The position numbers and the translations under genes were made by a program. This document shows, piece by piece, positions 22,201 to 27,465 of a stretch of 33,308 nt of DNA. Each line of letters begins with the position of its first letter. Positions within the stretch are counted from its first letter, which is position 1. The notes beneath the pieces were generated by a model, which was not told where the DNA came from, made no database searches, and worked only from the letters and a program-made list of their open reading frames with translations. The DNA comes from Roseibacillus sp. (GTDB lineage Bacteria; Verrucomicrobiota; Verrucomicrobiia; Verrucomicrobiales; Akkermansiaceae), in assembly GCA_002709915.1 (NCBI GenBank), contig PARF01000092.1, positions 1 through 33,308 on the forward strand, given 5' to 3'.

Positions 22201-22303
22201 CTGGGTCGTCCTCGAAGGAAAGATTGCGGGCAGGGGTGCCGTGGTGTCCCGAAACATCCCCGTTGAAGGAGATCGGAGGTTCTTCAGGATCTCTGAGGAG
22301 TAG
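19232..22303 (+). CDS. Secreted trypsin-like serine protease with three PPC-like repeats (1023 aa)
   Basis: The GTG start opens a signal peptide (MQKRFLFLIIVGFTGLGIGA). A propeptide-like region with a beta-sandwich comes first. The catalytic domain follows, resembling lysyl endopeptidase / S1 proteases: His282 in FLTADHCG, Asp337 in ASDMTLVELDD, Ser419 in GGSSGSPLFDQNG, with IVGQLHGG after it. Next are three PPC/DVUA0089-like repeats (about residues 505-632, 634-763 and 765-900), a thrombospondin-3-like pair (DLDNDGLSLGAE, DSDGDGWNDGDE), and the C-terminal YRIEQSIDLENWVVLEG...FFRISEE module. In other bacteria PPC-type domains are removed from, or anchor, secreted proteases. No terminator is visible before the small gene 79 nt downstream, so they may share a transcript. 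Confidence 0.92.
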   Translation: MQKRFLFLIIVGFTGLGIGALFPPLKPNAGNSASHAADPERHALRKEQMGIEGTRKSGRTHPGKRILELPPLEVDRLRKEHAPEKGKPLRFAERWPVDVTPSSHGRWKAEGSRANWSIRVKAPGAQNLNLAFSQFRLPESARLELRVNGELMVRPFTAEDNENHGELWTPLVAGDELELVLNVAEEEREQVDLRLNGVNRGFRAFSLAAGMEKLEGSSPAGDCHIDVVCSAEESGAGGLIDQFRDQIKSAGVYILSGTYFCSGAAINNTRNDKRPLFLTADHCGITLSNAASMLVYWNHENSNCRTRGTSSNASAGNGPVNNFNSGARLRATFEASDMTLVELDDPISEDHGVFLAGWSRAGVPELAVGVHFPKGSEKRISFDFDELRSTTYLSSDEDAGATHWRVVGWELGSTEGGSSGSPLFDQNGRIVGQLHGGYAACGNDRSDWYGKLSRSWDGGGSSGSRLRDWLDPDGSGVTELNGIFLRDPDGNDPVDPPSPPVIGSAPQDAISLGSVAAGQYSFDTRNSVVADTELGLYDSSGTRLGSNDDSALGRGSLLTQDLTPGTYFLAAGSYDTVFSQSDFGVVAPPGIRDSITLNVGAGAFNPDADILATATGAVSSGAIWFFIEVTEAVPELAGETPERAIPLGTVSGGLLSIDTSGSSIGDTELGAFNSSGELLGSNDDSVLDLQSVLSGELSAGTYFIAAGAWNASFGNNFEVAAPANQPSVTVNVRRGNFDPATEVVATASGEVATGAVWFSLEVTQPVPEPVGDTPATALTLGPIRAGVVSIDTGGSAVEDTEIGLYNASGELLATNDDSVLGRGSLLTGELAPGRYFLAAGSYNTVFNQQDFSVVAPSGIGDAFTLNLREGSFDPEGEPAATAEGQNRNGALWFVITVEENGPGDLDSDLDNDGLSLGAEITAGTDPSNPDSDGDGWNDGDEINLQSSPLDAADRPSSVPVFTATPGIISVSFASRSSRTYRIEQSIDLENWVVLEGKIAGRGAVVSRNIPVEGDRRFFRISEE

Positions 22304-22341
22304 GAACGGGACCCGACAGTGATTATGGAGGACGAACAGCA

Positions 22342-22386
22342 ATGATTCAAGACAAGGCCAGTAGAAAGCTGGAGGAGGTGGCATGA
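22342..22386 (+). CDS. Possible 14-aa leader peptide, stop overlapping the next start
   Basis: ATG at 22342 has GGAGG ten bases upstream and encodes MIQDKASRKLEEVA, ending in a TGA that overlaps the ATG of the next gene (ATGA). The last codons (KLEEVA, stop) resemble KLEKVG, stop, in the same position upstream of the paralogous gene at 32418. It may simply be the conserved ribosome-binding region of the downstream gene rather than a translated peptide. Confidence 0.3.
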   Translation: MIQDKASRKLEEVA

Positions 22387-22601
22387 ACCAGCGCTTCGCC
22401 AAAGACGTATATCGCCAAAGTGGGACTAACGATAGCCCGATGAAGCACTCCGTTGCTGAAGGTAGATCTCGCGAAGAAGGCTCAAAATTGGTGTGGAATT
22501 GGGGGGTGTATTTCAAGGCTGTGCGAGTTCTTTATTGGATAACCGGATTGGCAATCGGGATAGCGCTGATTGTCGCTATCATCATAAAGAGCAGTCAGTG
22601 A
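22383..22601 (+). CDS. Small single-pass membrane protein (72 aa), paralogue of the gene at 32418
   Basis: Begins MNQRFAKDVYRQSG, continues with a charged soluble segment, then a Trp/Tyr-rich stretch (LVWNWGVYFKAVRVLYW) and one C-terminal transmembrane helix (ITGLAIGIALIVAIII). A strong ribosome site GGAGGAGG precedes the ATG. The N-terminus, the architecture and the upstream DNA match the microprotein at 32418-32693. I know no named family. Its position 79 nt after the protease suggests co-transcription but not a shared role. Confidence 0.7.
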   Translation: MNQRFAKDVYRQSGTNDSPMKHSVAEGRSREEGSKLVWNWGVYFKAVRVLYWITGLAIGIALIVAIIIKSSQ

Positions 22602-22633
22602 CTGCATGAGAGCGGGGGGCAGCTTATTTTTTT
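22591..22633 (+). terminator. Possible terminator after the small membrane protein
   Basis: GCAGTCA and TGACTGC form an inverted repeat across the stop codon (22591-22605). A further GCAG at 22619-22622 can pair with CTGC at 22602-22605, and TTATTTTTTT follows directly. The U-tract is good but the stem is weak, so this is tentative. Confidence 0.3.
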
Positions 22634-22744
22634 CCGCTCGAGTCTTTTCGCACTGGTCTTTGGAAATCTAAGAGCTCTCTTCAGTTATTAAATGCCTTCG
22701 GTTTTTAGATTGGTTTTCGTTTCGGCAGTTAGCAAGATTCCCTA

Positions 22745-23041
22745 ATGGTTTTTGTAAATCTACAACTAAGGATAAAAAAAGGGCTGGAGTCTGAATTTAT
22801 TTAGGAACTCAATGTTTTACTGCAAGCAACGAGGGCCTATGAGGGCTGTCACGCAGTTTACTTCGTCCAGAATCAGGATGATCCGAGCAATCTGGAATTT
22901 TGTAGTAAGTGGGACTCGAGACAGCATTATGAAAATTATCTGCAGTGGAGAATAGATAGCGGTATCCTAGAGGATGTTTCAAACAGGTATGGAGACGGAG
23001 AACCTGTGTGGCGGTACTTTGATTTGGTTTCTGAATTTTAG
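22745..23041 (+). pseudogene. ABM-family (antibiotic-biosynthesis-monooxygenase-like) gene with an in-frame amber codon
   Basis: From the ATG at 22745 the frame reads MVFVNLQLRIKKGLESEFI, then TAG (22802-22804), then ELNVLLQATRAYEGCHAVYF and on through WDSRQHYENYLQWR to WRYFDLVSEF and a final TAG. The 98 codons are the usual length of an ABM dimeric alpha/beta-barrel protein. Family landmarks are present: KxGxExEF near the start, TRxxEGC, NQDDPSNLEF, SKW. Nothing else is damaged. There is no ATG, GTG or TTG start shortly after the amber, so the reading is a recently inactivated gene or, less likely, a suppressed amber. It precedes the hydratase and the Dabb gene on the same strand. Confidence 0.75.
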
Positions 23042-23100
23042 ACCAATACTCCCGACTAATTGATCTTTCCGCATTTGCTATAGTGACATTTTATGGTGGT

Positions 23101-23132
23101 CCGTTGCGCTAACAAACGGTCAACGGTTTCTT
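23101..23132 (+). other. Weak stem-loop upstream of the hydratase gene
   Basis: CCGTTG (23101-23106) and CAACGG (23121-23126) pair around a 14-nt loop, followed by TTTCTT. It could be a weak terminator for the ABM gene or an untranslated-region structure. No other feature is visible between 23042 and 23331. Confidence 0.25.
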
Positions 23133-23331
23133 GCTGGCGAGCTCCGGGTTGGGGTAGAGTATGGTGTCTTTTTCTAGTCAAGTAGTTTGATAAAAAGTGC
23201 CGTTCGGGATCATGTTTCGTCCGAGAGTCTCGGGTGAATTCTGAGCGGAATTGTTAGCTTGAGATTTTGTATTCTTGTCGCAGCTTGATCGCCCTATAGA
23301 AAGCCAATCGAGAAAAGAATCATCATCGAAT

Positions 23332-24105
23332 ATGAGATCTTTAGACAGGGTGGCTGAGTCCTTTTATCGGTTCTTCAAAGAAGGAATTTTTACTCCGGCA
23401 ATCGACGACATTTCTGTATTGACGATGGAAGAAGCCTATGAGTGCCAGAGGATGTATCAGGCGCTCAGATTTTCAGATGGTGACGAGTCCCTGGGTTATA
23501 AGGTTGGCTGTACGAGCGCTGCCATCCGTAAGCAATTCGGATTTAATGATCCTATTTGCGGTTGTCTGATAAGCCCGGGACTTGTTCATGAGGGAACGCC
23601 CCTCAAGGCAAACCAATATCATTCGTTGGCTATTGAACCCGAATTTGTTCTTACCCTGAAACGGGATCTCTTGGATGAGGATATTACCGACGATGATTTA
23701 CTGGATGCGATTGAGTGCATACAGCCGGGGATAGAGCTGCACAATTACGTCTACCACTACCCACAACCCACCCGGCAGGAATTGATTTGCTCGAATGGGA
23801 TTTTTGCCGGATTGATTGTGGGTCGCTCAAAGGTAAGGGCATGGGACATAGATTGGAAGTTTGAGGGGGTGACTGTCTCAGTGAATGGGAAAGTGGTGGC
23901 GAAAGGAGTGGCGGCTGACATTATGGGAAGCCCCCTTAATTCCCTGCGATTTCTTATCAGGCATCTCCACGAAAGTGGGAAGGTGCTGCAAGCCGGCGAG
24001 ATGGTCATACCCGGGTCGGCAACAGAACTCATTTCAGTCGGCGCTGGAGACGAGGTCACTTGTAGCTTTGCCAATGCAGGAAAAATATCCGCGATTTTTA
24101 GCTAG
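23332..24105 (+). CDS. 2-keto-4-pentenoate hydratase / FAH-superfamily enzyme (257 aa)
   Basis: The family normally hydrates 2-hydroxypenta-2,4-dienoate to 4-hydroxy-2-oxopentanoate in aromatic meta-cleavage pathways, or decarboxylates oxalocrotonate. Landmarks: LGYKVGCTS near the N-terminus, the metal-binding IEPEFVLTL, IQPGIELHNYVY, VVAKGVAADIMGSPLNSL and LQAGEMVIPGSAT. The ATG at 23332 gives the usual length of about 260 aa; an upstream TTG at 23275 adds 19 non-conserved residues and I reject it. The protein is cytoplasmic with no signal. Its neighbours are an ABM-like pseudogene and a Dabb protein, which would suit oxidative catabolism of an aromatic or keto compound, but no ring-cleavage enzyme is present. 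Confidence 0.85.
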   Translation: MRSLDRVAESFYRFFKEGIFTPAIDDISVLTMEEAYECQRMYQALRFSDGDESLGYKVGCTSAAIRKQFGFNDPICGCLISPGLVHEGTPLKANQYHSLAIEPEFVLTLKRDLLDEDITDDDLLDAIECIQPGIELHNYVYHYPQPTRQELICSNGIFAGLIVGRSKVRAWDIDWKFEGVTVSVNGKVVAKGVAADIMGSPLNSLRFLIRHLHESGKVLQAGEMVIPGSATELISVGAGDEVTCSFANAGKISAIFS

Positions 24106-24230
24106 ACGGAAACATGCTCTGCTTGAGTCACGTTACCTTTGCGGTTGATGTGCGTATTGGTGAGGTCCCAGTGCGTTTTTCTTTGAAATATCCGGGATGG
24201 ACGAACTAAATGAATATGCAATAAGTAATC

Positions 24231-24953
24231 ATGAAATCTCGAAGACACTTTATCAATTTAAGTGGTTTTTCTGCGCTGGGACTCGTCGGAAAATCCTATG
24301 CTGCAGAGGCCGATAAGGGGCCGTTTATTCATGGGTTTAACTTCAAATTTAAAAAAGGTGTTCCTGATGAGGAAGTCGCATCTCTGATGCGGGAATTGGC
24401 GGCAGTGAAGGGGAAAATTCCTGTTCTCAAGGAGTTCTTCATCGGTAAAAATATCGCCAAGAGAACTCATGGATTTCAGTATGGTGAGATTGCGGTCTTT
24501 GATAAGAAAGAGGATCTGATGATCTACGAGAAGCATCCAGAGCATCATAAACTGGTCAAAAAGATTCTCCCGCGACTACAGATTGGGAATGGAATGGATT
24601 TTTTCCCGATTGGTGAAACGAAGACAAAACTTGGGGTGAAGAATTACAGCGGTCATTTTGTCCATGCCTTCAATTTTAAATTCAAGGATGAGGTCTCGGA
24701 GGAGGAAATGGCCGGCTTGATGAATGAGCTTGCCGGCCTGAAGGATAAGATTTCTGTTCTCAAAGAATTGGTGGTTGGAAAAAATGAGGCTCATTGGCAC
24801 AGAGGATTTCAATACGGCCAGATCTCGGTCTTTGAGAGAAAAGAGGACCTGATGGCTTACGATCAACATCCTGAGCACGTAAAGCTGGTGCGTAAGATTG
24901 TCCCTAAGATTGTGGGTGGGCACGCCATGGACTTTATCCCCATAGAAGCATGA
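24231..24953 (+). CDS. Exported tandem Dabb (stress-responsive A/B barrel) protein (240 aa)
   Basis: Two clearly duplicated Dabb domains (PF07876-like): about residues 31-130 and 140-240. Each contains FNFKFK, an LMxEL helix, a KGK/KDKI stretch, GFQYGxIxVFxxKEDLM-x-Y, HPEH-x-KLV and MDFxPI. Such domains form dimeric alpha/beta barrels. Two in one chain could fold as an intramolecular barrel. The N-terminus MKSRRHFINLSGFSALGLVG followed by KSYAA looks like a Tat-type export signal, which is unusual for Dabb proteins, most of which are cytosolic. It follows the hydratase by 125 bp. The function is unknown; relatives include small-molecule-binding or cyclising enzymes. Confidence 0.85.
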   Translation: MKSRRHFINLSGFSALGLVGKSYAAEADKGPFIHGFNFKFKKGVPDEEVASLMRELAAVKGKIPVLKEFFIGKNIAKRTHGFQYGEIAVFDKKEDLMIYEKHPEHHKLVKKILPRLQIGNGMDFFPIGETKTKLGVKNYSGHFVHAFNFKFKDEVSEEEMAGLMNELAGLKDKISVLKELVVGKNEAHWHRGFQYGQISVFERKEDLMAYDQHPEHVKLVRKIVPKIVGGHAMDFIPIEA

Positions 24954-24971
24954 ACCTTCAGGTTTATGCTT
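24946..24971 (+). terminator. Stem-loop overlapping the Dabb stop codon
   Basis: AAGCATGAACC (24946-24956) pairs over 11 positions with GGTTTATGCTT (24961-24971), with one G-U pair on the plus strand and a TTCA loop. The stop codon TGA lies within the left arm. There is no clean U-tract after it, so it may be a weak terminator or an mRNA 3'-end stabiliser. Confidence 0.4.
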
Positions 24972-24996
24972 TGAGATAAAAAGTTTGTCCTGACCA

Positions 24997-25022
24997 CTCC
25001 TGTGACTTCCGGTCATCAGGAG
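24997..25022. other. Strong hairpin between convergent genes
   Basis: CTCCTGTGAC (24997-25006) pairs with GTCA-T-CAGGAG (25012-25022), with a single bulged T and a 5-nt loop. It lies between the convergent Dabb gene and the lipoprotein-like gene. It probably contributes to termination on either strand, but neither side has a proper T-run. Confidence 0.35.
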
Positions 25023-25101
25023 ACATACACGGGCCTTGTAGATCCCGGGGGCCTGAGACTAGGTCCTTTCCTCGGGCTGTGAGGGTTTGTCACCAAAAAC
25101 C

Positions 25102-25542
25102 TTACTTCCTTGCTTTGTCCTTTGGGTGTCCCGAGCCCTGAAGGACGGCGACCTCTACACTACAATTCGTCCTGTTTTTTGGTTTGAGATGAATGACGCG
25201 AATGCAGACGCCCTTGCTTGTTACATGCCGATAGACAGTAAGATTAACTGTTGAGCCTGTGGTTCTGCCCCTCCGGGCTGCAAGAACCATGTCCTCTTGC
25301 ATCAGCTTTTGAGTTCTCCAGGCGGATCCCAACTCCTTCTTCAAAATAGCAGAAAACTTGTTTGAGCTAAGCCCTGTCCGGAAGTGGAAGACAGCTTGAT
25401 TGCCGCTCACCTCGTGTTTCTCCAGGGTTGCGCCTGGCAGGCCTTGTGAGAAATCTGGAATATCGAGGTCCTTGCAGGCTCCATAAAGAGTCAGAGAAAA
25501 TAGAACTAACAGGGCCAGTTTCATTACTCCCTTGGTATACAT
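25102..25542 (-). CDS. Small exported protein of unknown function (146 aa)
   Basis: MYTKGVMKLALLVLFSLTLY is a signal sequence; the following GAC could be a poor lipobox (Tyr at -3). The ATG at 25542 has GGAG five bases upstream. An internal ATG at 25524 with AGGGAG very close is an alternative that removes only six residues. The mature part (about 120 aa) has KDLDIPDFSQGLPG, a basic central region and NCSVEVAVLQGSG near the end, where two cysteines could pair. I do not recognise a family. Confidence 0.65.
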   Translation of the reverse strand: MYTKGVMKLALLVLFSLTLYGACKDLDIPDFSQGLPGATLEKHEVSGNQAVFHFRTGLSSNKFSAILKKELGSAWRTQKLMQEDMVLAARRGRTTGSTVNLTVYRHVTSKGVCIRVIHLKPKNRTNCSVEVAVLQGSGHPKDKARK

Positions 25543-25605
25543 AAAGGCTCCGCAAGCAAGTAAAGAGCCGATGGAGTTGAAGCCTTGTGCTAACTTTATC
25601 TCTTC

Positions 25606-26004
25606 CTATTCCAACTCGCTCTCAATGAAAGCCAGTACGAGATCGATAAGTTCTTCCATCCCGGAGGGGAGATCCTCTTCGATCGTCGCGAGATACTCCG
25701 CCTCCGTTTCGCTGTAGTCGTTCCGGTCCGGGCTGCAGCTTCCACACCAACGGCTTGCGTTAAGAGAATCGACCAGTGCTGCTGCACCAATCAGATCGAA
25801 GGAGTTGATCACCCGCTGTTGATTGATTTCGCTCTGCCAAAACTCGTGCAGGCAGTCCTCACTTTCGAGGATTGGAACGGTTTCATAGACATCCATCAAT
25901 GCTCGCTCCTCGCGACTGAGAGCGCGCTCGGGCGCCTCGCTCTCCAAGCGCTCGACGAGCGCCTCCACCTGATCGGGCCATTCCACGGGTTCTTGACTTA
26001 GCAT
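25606..26004 (-). CDS. Small acidic protein, possibly DMP19/DUF4375-like (132 aa)
   Basis: A soluble acidic protein without a signal peptide. The segment LSREERALMDVYETVPILES...FWQS...IGAAALVDSLN resembles the helical core of DMP19-type proteins (an opening helix, a short segment with an aromatic pair, then a helix starting IGA). The usual NGGF motif is replaced, so the assignment is tentative. A WCGSCSPD stretch (two cysteines spaced CxxC) lies near residue 87. It is 63 bp downstream of nothing obvious on its strand and 101 bp before the exported small protein, so co-transcription is possible. Confidence 0.6.
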   Translation of the reverse strand: MLSQEPVEWPDQVEALVERLESEAPERALSREERALMDVYETVPILESEDCLHEFWQSEINQQRVINSFDLIGAAALVDSLNASRWCGSCSPDRNDYSETEAEYLATIEEDLPSGMEELIDLVLAFIESELE

Positions 26005-26197
26005 CGCAAGCAGGGTCTAAGATCCCAAAGCAACCTTGGCAAAGGAAAATGCACACCTGGACATAGCGAAATCATAGAAGGGTCTTTCAGAATCAGGCGA
26101 CAAACGATGAGGCTCGTGGCTGCTGGTAAGAAAATCGTCCTGAGGCCATCCGCTTCCGTGGCGCCAGTGGTGTGTGCTGTTATGGATACGATATTTT

Positions 26198-27241
26198 TTA
26201 ACGAATCTCAAAAGTGAACCAGAGGGCTGTCTCAGGAGTTAATATCCCTGTTTCACGTCCGCCGGGATAATTCAGAACAAACTCTCCTCCGGCTGAGTCG
26301 ATGTTTACAACCGAGAAATTTTCACCGAAGGTGGTATTATATCCTCCAAGAGCCACATAGTATCTCCCGGGAACAAGTTCTTCAAACGCCAGGCGGCTGG
26401 TAAGAATCTGTAACTTATTGGTAAGCTCTGTGGTATCGTCGTTCTGAGCCACAAGGGCTCCGCTCCCGTCGTAGAGACCAAGTTCCGTATCAAAAGAGGA
26501 GCCAAGGGAGTCGATAATAAACCCTCTCCAGTCTGCACTGAGTGTTCCGAGGTTTAAGGAGTCGGGACCTGACAATCCAGGCCCTCCAGTGGAGGGCTCG
26601 CCGTCGTTCTGGCCCACATTGAAGCGAAAGAAGGCGGAGTTTTCCTCGGGTCTGAACTCGAGGCAGATGCTGCCATCTTTCACTGAGACCGAGGATGGAC
26701 TCACCATGAAAGGGACAAAGGATTCCATGTCCAGAGACTCAAAAATATTAAAGTTCAGCTGGACGTTCCCTTCCTGATTCAAGCCCACAGTATACCTCGC
26801 CGACATCTCACGAATCTGATCTTCGGTGAACCGTTGATCTCTTTCCATGATTGCGGTCTCCAGTTCCTCCTCGAGTCTGGAGATTCGAGGGTCGGGAGTA
26901 TTCCAGATAGCGGAGCTAAGATCAGTGTCACTGAGATTACTTGCAGATAGGTTGGCTCGGCTCAGGTCGGCCGCGTTGAGGACTGTTCCCCGGAGATCTG
27001 TTCCGCTGAGGTTGGCTGCGACCAGAAGCGCACCAGCCAGATTGGTATTACTCAAGTCAAGACCCGAGAGATCTGCGCCACGCAGGTCAACATTGGGTCC
27101 AATCTCAAATGTGGTGTTACCCGCCCTGACGATTCCGGTCCTCAGCCCTGTTTCCGGATCCGCAGATTGCTCAATCCACTCGGAGTATGCCGGAAGAAGA
27201 AACAGCATGAGGACAATAGTAATAATGGTGCTTGTGGTCAT
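26198..27241 (-). CDS. Exported pentapeptide-repeat protein with a PPC-like domain (347 aa)
   Basis: A signal peptide (MTTSTIITIVLMLFLLPAYS) is followed by a short region and a run of about 13 pentapeptide units (residues about 47-115: DLRGADLSGLDLSNTNLAGA and on). These would form a right-handed quadrilateral beta-helix. Next is a charged helical segment (ISRLEEELETAIMERDQRF) that could be a coiled coil, a beta-rich segment, and one PPC/DVUA0089-like repeat (DTELGLYDGSG, QNDD, VPGRYYVALGGYNTTFGENF) ending LWFTFEIR at the C-terminus. Pentapeptide proteins are mostly cytoplasmic, so the secreted fusion is uncommon. No catalytic motif is seen; a scaffold or adhesin is my guess. Confidence 0.85.
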   Translation of the reverse strand: MTTSTIITIVLMLFLLPAYSEWIEQSADPETGLRTGIVRAGNTTFEIGPNVDLRGADLSGLDLSNTNLAGALLVAANLSGTDLRGTVLNAADLSRANLSASNLSDTDLSSAIWNTPDPRISRLEEELETAIMERDQRFTEDQIREMSARYTVGLNQEGNVQLNFNIFESLDMESFVPFMVSPSSVSVKDGSICLEFRPEENSAFFRFNVGQNDGEPSTGGPGLSGPDSLNLGTLSADWRGFIIDSLGSSFDTELGLYDGSGALVAQNDDTTELTNKLQILTSRLAFEELVPGRYYVALGGYNTTFGENFSVVNIDSAGGEFVLNYPGGRETGILTPETALWFTFEIR

Positions 27242-27465
27242 TGTGCGGGAGAGGTTTTAGAGTCTACCTTTGCAAAGAATGAAGAAAATCCAGTGGGAAC
27301 TACTTTAAGCGAGCCCCGTGCACAGGCGGATCGGAGCGAATTGGCATCTAATAAAAAGCAGGATTCGAGTGATAACACGCTACGGAATTGTCGCCAACCA
27401 GTTGGAAATAGATTGCGGAATTTCCGGTATTCGCTGTCTGAACTGAAATATTGCTGAGACCTTGT

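Noticed and set aside
22602-22744. A 21-codon frame after the small membrane protein (ATG at 22608)
   Set aside because: Runs through the T-rich tract of the possible terminator, no ribosome site, no counterpart after the paralogous gene.
26017-26211. 64-codon minus-strand frame after the pentapeptide gene
   Set aside because: TTG start overlapping the upstream gene end, composition not protein-like, no ribosome site.
26930-27100. Short-period repeat resembling a CRISPR or tandem DNA array
   Set aside because: It is the 15-nt periodicity of coding pentapeptide repeats, not spaced direct repeats.
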